Shown here: piece after piece, positions 45,738-54,428 of the stretch | Position numbering within the stretch: position 1 is the first letter of the stretch | Layout of the letters: each line of letters opens with the position of its first letter | Translations under genes and position numbers: made by a program | The notes under the pieces: model-generated | What the model saw: the letters and a program-made list of their open reading frames with translations, nothing else | The model's database searches: none | Told to the model about the DNA's origin: nothing | Assembly (NCBI GenBank): GCA_963783355.1 | Contig: CAWANF010000005.1 | Span: 496,001-560,000 of the forward strand | DNA from: CAWANF01 sp963783355 | GTDB taxonomy: Bacteria; Bacteroidota; Rhodothermia; Balneolales; DATFMH01 | Reading direction: 5' to 3' | DNA length: 64,000 nucleotides

Positions 45738-46502
45738 CTATTGATTAATCTCAATCGTCAACTGATCGTATGCTAATTGTATTCCCTCAGGCAAGCGTTT
45801 ATTAGTCTCTTCATGATTCACGTAGGAAGACATGTGAATCAGAAAGGTTTGTTCGACATTTAACTCACGGGCTATCTTTACAGCTTCAGGGATAGTGAAA
45901 TGAGTAGGGTGCTCCGGTTCCCAACGCAATCCATTGATAACCAATATTTTAGAACCAACAATAAATTTCCTGGTATCATCAGGAATATGATTGGCGTCCG
46001 TGATATAGGTCAAATCATTAATCCGGTATCCATAAACCTTTAAGGTTCCGTGAAATACCGTCAACGGTGTAATTTTGATACCATTAAAATCAAATGTACT
46101 TTCAGGAACGGTAATATCAATGTTTACCGAACCCGGTGTTTTATTGGGCTCAAACATGTAATCGTACCGGTGAATCAATGATTTTTTACAACTCTCCGTT
46201 GTATAAACAGGAATTGCACTCTTCTGTACATAATTAAAAGGTCGCAGATCATCCAATCCGCCAATATGATCCATATGCTCGTGTGTAATCAATAATAAAT
46301 CGATATGGCGTATACCCGCTCTAAGTGTTTGTAAACGAAATTCCGGACCGATATCAATTAAAATAGAATTGTCATTGGTTTCAACCCATGCCGAACACCG
46401 ATATCTCTGATCCCGCGGATCCCCCGAATCATTTTCCCGTCCAAATCCTCCGGCTACAGGCACTCCCATAGAAGTGCCCGTTCCTAAAAAAGTTACTTTC
46501 AT
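45738..46502 (-). CDS. Metallo-beta-lactamase-fold phosphodiesterase (PhnP/RNase Z-like)
   Basis: A hydrolase of the metallo-beta-lactamase fold (254 residues from MKVTFLGTGTSMGVP). The metal motif is THEHMDHIGGLDDLRP, with further histidines in VFHGTL and LIHMSS and an aspartate in YITDANHI. PhnP-like members cleave cyclic ribose phosphates, others act on RNA or nucleotides; the substrate is not decided here. I prefer ATG 46500-46502 because the family begins there; an ATG at 46517 would add five residues and overlap the upstream gene. Confidence 0.85.
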   Translation of the reverse strand: MKVTFLGTGTSMGVPVAGGFGRENDSGDPRDQRYRCSAWVETNDNSILIDIGPEFRLQTLRAGIRHIDLLLITHEHMDHIGGLDDLRPFNYVQKSAIPVYTTESCKKSLIHRYDYMFEPNKTPGSVNIDITVPESTFDFNGIKITPLTVFHGTLKVYGYRINDLTYITDANHIPDDTRKFIVGSKILVINGLRWEPEHPTHFTIPEAVKIARELNVEQTFLIHMSSYVNHEETNKRLPEGIQLAYDQLTIEINQ

Positions 46503-46506
46503 TGTA

Positions 46507-46806
46507 TTATTCGCCATCCGTAAATTCTAAATCGCCCTGCTCAAATTTATTTTTTCTGCGCCAATAGTCTTCAAGTTCTTTTCTGACTACCGGTTTTATA
46601 TAAATATCTTCAAATTCTTCTTTACCAATTATCGTTGCTAATACACCAACTTGTAACTCAGCCGGATTTCTTTTATTTAATACGATAACTTTATCACCTT
46701 CCACCCGGCATGAATCGCTACGAAAACTACCTTGTTCCTTTCGAATGTTATATCCGAGTTTTCCTACAAGTTCCTCCAGTTCGAGTAAAAGCTTATCTGT
46801 TTTCAT
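46507..46806 (-). CDS. Small conserved protein of unknown function
   Basis: A 99-residue soluble protein, charged, with no signal peptide or transmembrane helix. A central part, CRVEGDKVIVLNKRNPAELQVGVLATIIG, looks like two beta strands followed by a helix, and the rest is acidic helix. I do not recognise a named family. Its ATG overlaps the stop of the upstream barrel gene by 1 nt (TGATG), and the phosphodiesterase gene follows at once, so the three are one transcription unit. Confidence 0.7.
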   Translation of the reverse strand: MKTDKLLLELEELVGKLGYNIRKEQGSFRSDSCRVEGDKVIVLNKRNPAELQVGVLATIIGKEEFEDIYIKPVVRKELEDYWRRKNKFEQGDLEFTDGE

Positions 46807-47561
46807 CAGAAGGTAAGTCCTAGTAAAATGGAATATCCCCTAAAAGCATAATCATTTGAAATTCCAGACATATTATAACGTTTGAAGTTATAATCAAATC
46901 CTAAGCTAAGTCCTATATTGTTATATACATTATCAAAATAAAAACGATTTACATTCGCCAATTCATAAATAGAACCGGAAGAAGTTCCCATTGTTCGAAC
47001 ACTAAAACCAAAATTCAACAATACATTTGAAGTAAATCGCACCATATTCCCTAAACGTAATGATATCATTGGTCCCGTACCGATAGTTCCGGAACTCTCC
47101 TGCATATTACTGGAATTTGCGGCTCTTTTTGATTGAACCTGTATATAATCCGTTTGTAATCTTACAGGGAATTGCAATGTAAAATGAGGAGTTTGCAAAG
47201 CACGTAAATACCCCTGAATATGTGCACCAATATTAAAAAAATTTAATGCTTTATTTGGTCCGAGATTCCAGCCATTGCCTATATATATGTCAATTCCGGA
47301 TAGTTCTAATTGCAGACGATATATCGGATCATTGAAATCAAATCTGGTAACCGGAGCCGTTCCCGATCCATTTGGCTTATAATAAAAATTTGCCGGCTGA
47401 TAACCTAAATAAACCCCAATTGATGGTAAGGGCTTAACACTATTTGATGAACGGACCGAAAACATCTGTGCATTCGCCTTTAACAATGGCATCATGAGCA
47501 CAATTACTAGCATCATTATTGTTTTACAACTCAATCCTGAATATTCGCTTAAACGCTTCAT
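46806..47561 (-). CDS. Predicted exported outer-membrane barrel protein
   Basis: A 251-residue protein with an N-terminal hydrophobic segment (about 11-30, cleavage likely after ANA) and a mature part with alternating strands ending in YAFRGYSILLGLTF, a typical barrel C-terminus with a terminal Phe. About eight to ten strands would fit. The family is not recognised. First gene of a three-gene unit on the minus strand. Confidence 0.65.
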   Translation of the reverse strand: MKRLSEYSGLSCKTIMMLVIVLMMPLLKANAQMFSVRSSNSVKPLPSIGVYLGYQPANFYYKPNGSGTAPVTRFDFNDPIYRLQLELSGIDIYIGNGWNLGPNKALNFFNIGAHIQGYLRALQTPHFTLQFPVRLQTDYIQVQSKRAANSSNMQESSGTIGTGPMISLRLGNMVRFTSNVLLNFGFSVRTMGTSSGSIYELANVNRFYFDNVYNNIGLSLGFDYNFKRYNMSGISNDYAFRGYSILLGLTF

Positions 47562-47654
47562 AATATTGATGATTTAAATAGTAATATCAGCTAAACTGTT
47601 TTAATAATAATCGGTAATAATTCAGTTATAGTTACAGTTACTTATATACGAAAA

Positions 47655-47676
47655 TGGTTCAATAATTATTGAACCA
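47655..47676. promoter_or_regulatory. 22-bp perfect palindrome, possible operator
   Basis: TGGTTCAATAA and its exact complement TTATTGAACCA abut without spacer. It lies about 95 bp upstream of the barrel gene start (47561) and 170 bp upstream of the tRNA promoter, so it could be an operator for the minus-strand unit. The regulator is unknown. Confidence 0.45.
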
Positions 47677-47821
47677 ATTTAAAAATAATAGAAACCAAAT
47701 TTTTAAAAATTGAATAAGTTAATTCATAAGATTTTACTATCACAGCCCTCCTCCTGTCAACAACTGTGAACACTAATATTATAACGAAGCAATTAAAATA
47801 TATAATCATTCAAAAGAAGAA

Positions 47822-47853
47822 TTGACAATTGTTCATCAGTATCCTTATATTTG
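47822..47853 (+). promoter_or_regulatory. Promoter of the tRNA-Asp gene, Bacteroidota type
   Basis: TTGACA at 47822-47827 and TATATTTG at 47846-47853. The second matches the TAnnTTTG -7 box of Bacteroidota, and a TTG 21 nt before it fits the -33 box. Transcription would start about 40-45 nt before the tRNA. Confidence 0.65.
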
Positions 47854-47902
47854 GAGTCTCTGAACAGAATGTTATAAGATAGAATTCTGATTTTGAAATA
47901 AT

Positions 47903-47976
47903 GGTCCGGTAGTTCAGTTGGTTAGAACGCCTGCCTGTCACGCAGGAGGTCGTGGGTTCGAGTCCCATCCGGATCG
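47903..47976 (+). tRNA. tRNA-Asp (GTC)
   Basis: A complete cloverleaf of 74 nt: acceptor GGTCCGG pairs with CCGGATC (one G-U), anticodon stem CCTGC/GCAGG with loop CTGTCAC and anticodon GTC at 47937-47939, and T-arm GGGTTCGAGTCCC. The discriminator is G, as in tRNA-Asp. The 3' CCA is not encoded. A terminator follows directly. Confidence 0.97.
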
Positions 47977-47988
47977 CTTTACAATTAT

Positions 47989-48026
47989 AAGCTCTTGTCT
48001 TTCAAAAGGATAAGGGCTTTTTTTTT
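47989..48026 (+). terminator. Intrinsic terminator of tRNA-Asp
   Basis: AAGCTCTTGTC (47989-47999) pairs with GATAAGGGCTT (48009-48019), with two G-U pairs, followed by a run of T to 48026. Confidence 0.85.
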
Positions 48027-48236
48027 AAATAAATAAATTTTATGATGTCATCGAAAATCAAAATTAAAGTTTCCTTACCGTAATAAGTTTATAGTTTTTC
48101 TATTTGTTTAATGATTCAAATCCAAAATATCCCTCTTCCTCCATTTTTAGATTTTATTAATTATATTAATAAGTTGATCAGGAATATTGTTAAATCCCAA
48201 AAGAAATATTCATAAGAATATTTAAAATTAAAGGAT

Positions 48237-50123
48237 ATGGAAAGTATTTATCCTAAATATGACGTTATTGTAGTTGGTGGCGGACATGCTGGAAGTGAAG
48301 CGGCGGCGGCGGCGGCTAACATGGGCAGCTCTACCCTTTTAATCACTATGAATCTGAATACCATTGGTCAAATGTCCTGTAACCCCGCAATGGGTGGTGT
48401 AGCTAAAGGACAAATTGTCCGTGAAATAGATGCCCTTGGAGGTGTCTCTGGCATTGTTACCGATCAATCCAGTGTTCAATTCAGAATGCTCAATTTAAGT
48501 AAAGGTCCTGCAATGTGGAGTCCAAGAGCCCAGTGTGATCGACAGCTGTATGCCAACAATATGAGAAAAATGCTGGAATCTATTCCGAATCTCTATTTTC
48601 GACAGGATAATGTTACCGAAATAATTGTTAACGATGCTAAAGAAATAAAAGGAGTAAAAACTCAAACAGGACAGATCGTATTCTGCGATAACGTCATATT
48701 AACTTCTGGTACTTTTTTAAACGGGCTGATACATATTGGAGATGCTCAGTACGGAGGCGGCCGTTCAGGAGAAAGAGCATCTGTTGGAATTACAGCTTGT
48801 CTTGAAAATTTGGGTTTTGTATCCGGTCGGTTAAAAACAGGAACTCCGCCACGAATTGATGGTAGAACCGTTGATTATGACAAACTTGAAATACAGTATG
48901 GAGATGAGAATCCTCAGGCTTTTTCATTTTTAAAAAATGAATTACCAACCCAAAATAAGCAACTTAATTGTTGGATTGCTTATACGGATGATGAAGTACA
49001 CGATATTTTACGTACCGGGTTTGATCGCAGCCCTATGTTTAATGGAAGAATCAAATCAATCGGTCCACGTTACTGCCCAAGTATTGAAGATAAAATAAAT
49101 CGTTTTTCTGATAAACCCAGGCATCAGTTATTCCTGGAACCAGAAGGATGGAATACCTATGAGATGTATTTAAATGGCTTTTCCACGAGTTTACCCGAAG
49201 ACGTACAACTTAAAGCACTTCAATCGATTATCGGGTTTTCCAAAGCTGTTATGATACGTCCCGGCTATGCTATTGAGTACGATTTTTTTCCTCCTCATCA
49301 AATTAAAAGAAGCTTAGAAACCAAACTTGTTAGTGGATTGTTTTTTGCCGGACAGATAAATGGAACCACGGGTTACGAAGAAGCAGCCTGCCAGGGATTA
49401 ATGGCTGGCATAAACGCGGCGTTACGTGTCAAAAACAGAGAACCGCTCATTCTAAAAAGATCCGAAGCCTATATTGGTGTATTGATTGATGATCTCGTAA
49501 ACAAAGGTACTAATGAACCTTATCGAATGTTCACTTCGAGAGCGGAACACCGAATTCTGCTTCGCCAGGATAATGCTGATTTAAGATTAACTGAAATTGG
49601 TTTTCATATTGGCCTCGCTTCAGAAAATAGATTAAATCAGTTACGCGAAAAGAAAAAACAAATTGATTTACTACATACAACTATTTCAGAATTTAGTGCC
49701 AAACCCAAGATATATGACGACATCCTGGAACAATCCGGAACTTCAAAACTAAAGCAAACTATTAAACTCCCCCAATTACTTACAAGACCACAAGTATCGC
49801 TTAACAAATTATTGGAACACGATTCTGATTTAAAAACTAGTATTTATTCTATTACGGAGAACAATAAAGTAATTGAACAGGTGGAAATACAAATTAAATA
49901 TAACGGATACATCGAAAAGGAATATCAGCTTGCCGAAGAAATGGAGAAACAAGAAAATCTAACCATTCCACAAAACATCAATTATACCAAAATCAGAAGC
50001 CTCTCAACTGAAGGTACTCAAAAATTAACTCTTGTTAATCCCGAAACAATTGGACAAGCCAGCAGAATAAGCGGCGTAAGCGCCAGCGATATAGCTATAT
50101 TAATGATGTATATCAAAAGCTAA
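48237..50123 (+). CDS. mnmG: tRNA uridine-5-carboxymethylaminomethyl modification enzyme MnmG
   Basis: MnmG (GidA) works with MnmE to modify U34 of several tRNAs. The 628-residue FAD protein has the dinucleotide motif VVGGGHAGSEAA (the Ala run is coded by repeated GCG codons), the MSCNPAMGGVAKGQIVREIDALGG block, the NGTTGYEEAACQGLMAGINAA motif and the C-terminal helical domain with ISGVSASDIAILMMYIK. AAGGAT immediately precedes the ATG. The next gene, rsmG, is the usual neighbour, with parS sites between and inside. Confidence 0.97.
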   Translation: MESIYPKYDVIVVGGGHAGSEAAAAAANMGSSTLLITMNLNTIGQMSCNPAMGGVAKGQIVREIDALGGVSGIVTDQSSVQFRMLNLSKGPAMWSPRAQCDRQLYANNMRKMLESIPNLYFRQDNVTEIIVNDAKEIKGVKTQTGQIVFCDNVILTSGTFLNGLIHIGDAQYGGGRSGERASVGITACLENLGFVSGRLKTGTPPRIDGRTVDYDKLEIQYGDENPQAFSFLKNELPTQNKQLNCWIAYTDDEVHDILRTGFDRSPMFNGRIKSIGPRYCPSIEDKINRFSDKPRHQLFLEPEGWNTYEMYLNGFSTSLPEDVQLKALQSIIGFSKAVMIRPGYAIEYDFFPPHQIKRSLETKLVSGLFFAGQINGTTGYEEAACQGLMAGINAALRVKNREPLILKRSEAYIGVLIDDLVNKGTNEPYRMFTSRAEHRILLRQDNADLRLTEIGFHIGLASENRLNQLREKKKQIDLLHTTISEFSAKPKIYDDILEQSGTSKLKQTIKLPQLLTRPQVSLNKLLEHDSDLKTSIYSITENNKVIEQVEIQIKYNGYIEKEYQLAEEMEKQENLTIPQNINYTKIRSLSTEGTQKLTLVNPETIGQASRISGVSASDIAILMMYIKS

Positions 50124-50139
50124 TGTTTCACGTGGAACC
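50124..50139. other. parS-like ParB-binding site (one to two mismatches)
   Basis: TGTTTCACGTGGAACC begins 1 nt after the mnmG stop and differs from the perfect site 48 bp downstream only near the 3' end of the palindrome. Confidence 0.75.
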
Positions 50140-50145
50140 ACCATC

Positions 50146-50787
50146 ATGAATCATGAAATAAACTATCAAAATGTTTCACGTGAAACATTTAACGAAATCC
50201 ACGAACAATATTTAAATAAACAGAAAGAATATAATAATTATATTTCCAGTCTTCGTTGGTGGAACCAAAGAATTAATTTATTCAGCAGAAGTATTACTGA
50301 GGATGATTTAATCAATCACATTCATCATTCACTTTTACTAACTACCATCCCATCCTTTAAAGATTTCGAAATATTTATTGATGCTGGAACGGGTGGTGGG
50401 CTACCCGGTATTCCCCTGGCAATTATGTATCCAAATAAAAAATTTATTCTTAATGATATTATTCATAAGAAAATCATTGCCGTTCAGCAAATAGCACGTA
50501 ATTTAAATATTTTTAATGTTTCTACATCTGCAGATTCCATATCGAAGATTAAAGAACCAAATAATGTTTATACAATTATCAGCAAACATGCATTTAAAAT
50601 AAATGAATTATTAAAACTTACGGCAAATCTGAATTGGTCGAATATTTATCTTTTAAAAGGAAATACATTTGAAAATGAATTAAAGGATATAAATAACTCT
50701 TTGCATATCGATGCTTTTTCATTAGAATCTTCTAATATAAATCCTTTTTACAAAGACAAGTATATGCTTTCCATTTCTCATAATTAA
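50146..50787 (+). CDS. rsmG: 16S rRNA (guanine-N7)-methyltransferase RsmG
   Basis: RsmG (GidB) methylates G527 of 16S rRNA. The 213-residue protein has the SAM-binding DAGTGGGLPGIPLAI loop and the WWNQRINLFSRS segment. Residues 9-14 (NVSRET) are encoded by a perfect parS site, a feature seen in many gidB genes. The gene is markedly AT-rich (long Asn/Ile/Lys stretches) compared with genes left of 47 kb, as are mnmG and the WYL gene, possibly reflecting local composition and not transfer. Confidence 0.93.
   Translation: MNHEINYQNVSRETFNEIHEQYLNKQKEYNNYISSLRWWNQRINLFSRSITEDDLINHIHHSLLLTTIPSFKDFEIFIDAGTGGGLPGIPLAIMYPNKKFILNDIIHKKIIAVQQIARNLNIFNVSTSADSISKIKEPNNVYTIISKHAFKINELLKLTANLNWSNIYLLKGNTFENELKDINNSLHIDAFSLESSNINPFYKDKYMLSISHN
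50172..50187. other. Perfect parS centromere site inside rsmG
   Basis: TGTTTCACGTGAAACA, identical to the bacterial parS consensus; with flanks the palindrome is 18 bp (50171-50188). ParB would bind here and load condensin. parA and parB are not in the window. Confidence 0.95.
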
Positions 50788-50794
50788 TATTTTT

Positions 50795-51733
50795 ATGAAA
50801 AGTTCTGATAGAAAGATGAAGCTGCTTCTGATGCTTCAGTCAAAAAAAAAATTAAAAGTAGATGACCTAGCAGATTATTTTGAAGTAAGCAGAAGGACTA
50901 TTTTTAGAGATTTAAAATCACTACAGGAAATCAATGTTCCAATAACCTGGGATAAATATGATGGCTATGGAATTATGAAGGGTTATACTATTCCTCCTCT
51001 GATGTTCACGGCAAAACAATTGGCAACCATCATGATGGGACTTTCTTTTGTTAAATCCCAAATAGACGAATCCTTGGTAGACGATGCAAAAAATGTAGAA
51101 CTAAAAATAAGATCTGTATTGCCTGGTGAATTAAAAGATTTAATGGAGAATCTATCTGACAAAACAATTACAGATCCTTTTTTTATAAACCGAACCAGTA
51201 AAAAGAAAGGTGGAGATTGGTTCACTATATACAGCTCCATAGCCCAAAAGAAAAGCATTGAATTTTTATATAAAGATAAATCTGAAGAAAAAATAACATC
51301 CCGTATAATAGATCCCCTTTTAATGGTTTACTACACAGACCATTGGAATGTAATTGGCTACTGTCACACTCGTTTAAAACCCAGAAATTTTTTATTAAAC
51401 AGAATGTCAGAAATTATCATCTCCGACACAACACATTTAGTTAAAAGCCAATTTGAACCGATAGATCTATTATATCACTCAACAATGGAATCAACCGAAA
51501 TTGTGATAACAGTCGGGGAGAAAGTAATTGAATCATTTTTATCTTCTGTTCCTGCAATTATTAAGAGACGTGAACAAACGAAAACCAGCAGCATTCTTTA
51601 TTTTGACTTTGACAACCTGGATTACATTAATGAATGGTTACTGAGGTTTGGCACTCATGTAAAAATATTATCTCCGGATGTTCTGATTTCTAAACGTAAA
51701 ATAACACTCAGTGATATGATTTCTAATTCATAA
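50795..51733 (+). CDS. WYL-domain transcriptional regulator
   Basis: A 312-residue regulator with an N-terminal winged helix-turn-helix of the HTH-11/DeoR type (VDDLADYFEVSRRTIFRDLKSL), a middle WYL domain (about 140-220; IDPLLMVYYTDHWNVIGYCH) and the C-terminal extension (WYL-C). WYL proteins often sense nucleic acids or nucleotides and control DNA-damage or defence genes; no such target is adjacent. It starts 7 nt after rsmG, so it is probably in the same transcript, and is followed by a strong bidirectional terminator. Confidence 0.88.
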   Translation: MKSSDRKMKLLLMLQSKKKLKVDDLADYFEVSRRTIFRDLKSLQEINVPITWDKYDGYGIMKGYTIPPLMFTAKQLATIMMGLSFVKSQIDESLVDDAKNVELKIRSVLPGELKDLMENLSDKTITDPFFINRTSKKKGGDWFTIYSSIAQKKSIEFLYKDKSEEKITSRIIDPLLMVYYTDHWNVIGYCHTRLKPRNFLLNRMSEIIISDTTHLVKSQFEPIDLLYHSTMESTEIVITVGEKVIESFLSSVPAIIKRREQTKTSSILYFDFDNLDYINEWLLRFGTHVKILSPDVLISKRKITLSDMISNS

Positions 51734-51796
51734 TAATAGAAAGCTTTACTTATTTTTTTCAAATTGTTTTTATTAACTTTATTGACTTTTTCGCAT

Positions 51797-51836
51797 AAAA
51801 AAAGCCCCGGTTTTTTAAAAAACCGGGGCTTTTTTT
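51797..51836. terminator. Strong bidirectional terminator
   Basis: A perfect 20-bp inverted repeat, A7-GCCCCGG-T6 followed by its complement, with runs of A and T on both sides. It ends the WYL gene on plus and gyrA on minus. Confidence 0.96.
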
Positions 51837-51850
51837 ATTTATAATTAAAC

Positions 51851-54415
51851 TTATTCATCAAATGGCAACTCGGTATTATCTTCCTTCCCGGTATTATTTT
51901 GATCATCATTTTTGGGTGCCTCATTAGATGATGAATTATTTACATCCGGAGCGTTTTCTATTTCATCCTCTTCGTCTTCATCTCTGACTACTCTTGTTAC
52001 ACCAGATATTTTATCATCTCCATTTAGTCTCATAATTCTGACACCTTGAGTATTTCTTCCCATGGCACGAATATCCTCACAATGCATACGGATAATTTTA
52101 CCATTTTGCGTAATTACCATCAGGTCATCTTTATCAGAAACATCTTTTAGAGAAACCAGGTTTCCAGTCTTCGGTGTAATCTTCATAGTAATAACACCTT
52201 TTCCACCGCGACTTTGCTCTCTATAATCTTCAACCAAGCTTCTCTTACCATAACCGTTTTCAGATATAGCCAAAACAGTAGACTCATGCGTATTTCTGAC
52301 TACGACCATATCTATAACTTCATTATCTTTATTAATATTGATGCCCTTTACACCAGTAGTATTTCTACCCATATTTCGAACATCATTTTCTTTGAAGCGT
52401 ATTGCCCGTCCACTTTTTACACCTAAAAGAATGGTACTGGTTCCATCAGTCAGACTTGCACCTAACAAGGTATCATCATCATTAATATTTATAGCAATAA
52501 TCCCATCTCGACGCGGACGACTGTATGCATCCAGTATTGTCTTTTTAACAATACCCTTTTTGGTAGCCATCATAATGAAATGATTCTTGATATATTCTTC
52601 ATCCTCAAGATTCTTAACAGGCACGAATGTTTTTATACTGTCATCTCTGTCTATTTGAATCATATTCACAATAGCACGTCCCCTGCTCGTCCTGGATCCT
52701 TCCGGGATTTCGTATACTTTCAACCAATAACATTTACCTTTTTCTGTAAAAAAGAGAATATAATTATGATTAGTGGCTACAAATAGGTGTTCGATATATT
52801 CTTCTTCTTTTGTATTGGCACCTTTCATGCCAACACCACCACGCTTTTGTCTTCTGTATCCACTGACTGGAGTTCTTTTAATAAATCCGGTATTTGAAAT
52901 AGTTACAACAACATCTTCATCAGCAATCATGTCCTCTATTGTAAAATCTTCTGCCGAATATACGATTTGTGTACGTCGTCCATCACCATATCTTTTCTTT
53001 AAATCCTCCAGCTCAACTTTAATAATATCTGTTTGTGCTTTACGGTTTGAAAGGATTCTTCTGAACTCACGTATCTGGCTAACGATATCACGATATTCCA
53101 AATCAATTTTATCACGTTCCAAAGCAGTAAGCTTTTGCAAACGCATATCGAGGATGGCTTTGGCCTGAATATCAGTTAAAGCAAATTTTCTTCTTAGTTC
53201 TTCATTAGCTTCCGCTACATTTTTTGAAGCCCTGATTGTTCTGATAACTTCATCGAGATTGTCGAGAGCTATTTTCAGGCCTTCCAAAATGTGAGCCCGA
53301 GCTTCGGCCTGTTCTAAGTCATACAATGTGCGCCTGATGATTACCTCTACCCGGTGATCAACAAAATGTTTAATGAGCTCTTTGAGGCCCATGACCTTCG
53401 GACGTCCCTTGACAAGAGCCAGGTTAATCACTCCAAAAGTCTGCTGCATTTGTGTGTATTTGAACAACTGATTCAGGACCACACTCGCCATGGCTCCTCT
53501 TTTGAGAATGACAACCATCCGCATACCTTCACGGTCAGACTCATCACGTATATCAGAAATATCATTTAATTTATCAGATTGTACAAGTTCTGCTATCTTT
53601 TGTATTAACAGTGCTTTATTAACCTGATAAGGAAGTTCTGTAACAACGATCTGTTCCCGGTTACCACGTAATTCTTCAACATTAGCACGGGCACGAAGTG
53701 TAATTTTGCCGCGGCCGGTTTCGTAAGCCTCTTTTACTCCTTCATATCCATATATTATACCGCCTGTAGGAAAATCCGGCGCCGTGACATATTTCATCAG
53801 GGCTTTTGTTTCAATTTCCGGCTCATCAATATACGCTATGATTCCATCCACCGTTTCGCGCAAATTATGCGGGGGCATATTTGTTGCCATCCCAACAGCA
53901 ATACCGGAAGAACCATTTACCAGCATATTTGGCAACATACTTGGCAAAACGGTCGGTTCTTCAAGAGAATCGTCAAAGTTAGGCTGATAATCTACAGTAT
54001 TCTTATTGATATCTGCCAACATCTCTTCTGCAATGCGGTTCATACGAACTTCCGTATAACGCATTGCTGCAGCAGAGTCTCCGTCAACAGATCCAAAGTT
54101 CCCTTGTCCGTCAACTAACGGATACCTGAGCGAAAAGTCCTGAACCATCCGAACGATGGTATCATAAACGGCTGAGTCGCCATGAGGGTGATATTTTCCT
54201 AATACTTCACCAACAATACGGGCACTTTTCTTATAAGGACGATTATGTAACATGCCCAGTTCACTCATTCCATACAAAGCACGACGGTGAACAGGTTTTA
54301 GTCCATCTCTTACATCCGGCAAAGCACGTGATACAATAACCGACATCGAATAATCGATGTACGACGATTGCATTTCATCTTCAATAGTAACCTGAATAAT
54401 TTTTTCTGTAGCCAT
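51851..54415 (-). CDS. gyrA: DNA gyrase subunit A
   Basis: GyrA cuts and rejoins DNA during negative supercoiling. The 854-residue protein has catalytic Tyr120 (AAMRYTEVR), the quinolone region HPHGDSAVYDTIVR with Ser81 and Asp85 unchanged from the sensitive type, and a C-terminal beta-pinwheel with the GyrA box QSRGGKG. It ends in a strongly acidic tail of about 45 residues. It lies 13 nt after gyrB, a true gyrB-gyrA pair, close to parS. Confidence 0.97.
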   Translation of the reverse strand: MATEKIIQVTIEDEMQSSYIDYSMSVIVSRALPDVRDGLKPVHRRALYGMSELGMLHNRPYKKSARIVGEVLGKYHPHGDSAVYDTIVRMVQDFSLRYPLVDGQGNFGSVDGDSAAAMRYTEVRMNRIAEEMLADINKNTVDYQPNFDDSLEEPTVLPSMLPNMLVNGSSGIAVGMATNMPPHNLRETVDGIIAYIDEPEIETKALMKYVTAPDFPTGGIIYGYEGVKEAYETGRGKITLRARANVEELRGNREQIVVTELPYQVNKALLIQKIAELVQSDKLNDISDIRDESDREGMRMVVILKRGAMASVVLNQLFKYTQMQQTFGVINLALVKGRPKVMGLKELIKHFVDHRVEVIIRRTLYDLEQAEARAHILEGLKIALDNLDEVIRTIRASKNVAEANEELRRKFALTDIQAKAILDMRLQKLTALERDKIDLEYRDIVSQIREFRRILSNRKAQTDIIKVELEDLKKRYGDGRRTQIVYSAEDFTIEDMIADEDVVVTISNTGFIKRTPVSGYRRQKRGGVGMKGANTKEEEYIEHLFVATNHNYILFFTEKGKCYWLKVYEIPEGSRTSRGRAIVNMIQIDRDDSIKTFVPVKNLEDEEYIKNHFIMMATKKGIVKKTILDAYSRPRRDGIIAININDDDTLLGASLTDGTSTILLGVKSGRAIRFKENDVRNMGRNTTGVKGININKDNEVIDMVVVRNTHESTVLAISENGYGKRSLVEDYREQSRGGKGVITMKITPKTGNLVSLKDVSDKDDLMVITQNGKIIRMHCEDIRAMGRNTQGVRIMRLNGDDKISGVTRVVRDEDEEDEIENAPDVNNSSSNEAPKNDDQNNTGKEDNTELPFDE

Positions 54416-54428
54416 AAATATTTACTGG

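Larger units (their letters stand above)
47562..47902. promoter_or_regulatory. AT-rich intergenic region before tRNA-Asp
   Basis: 341 bases between the barrel gene (reading left) and the tRNA gene (reading right). It holds a 22-bp perfect palindrome (47655-47676) and the tRNA promoter (47822-47853). No protein gene or other RNA is seen. Confidence 0.6.

Noticed and set aside
46507..46806. Small protein considered as DUF721/DciA
   Set aside because: The sequence lacks the DUF721 core pattern; family left open.
47562..48236. Possible replication origin in the AT-rich region before mnmG
   Set aside because: No DnaA-box cluster was found. AT-richness is explained by promoters, the tRNA gene and its terminator. 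The parS sites suggest only nearness to the origin.
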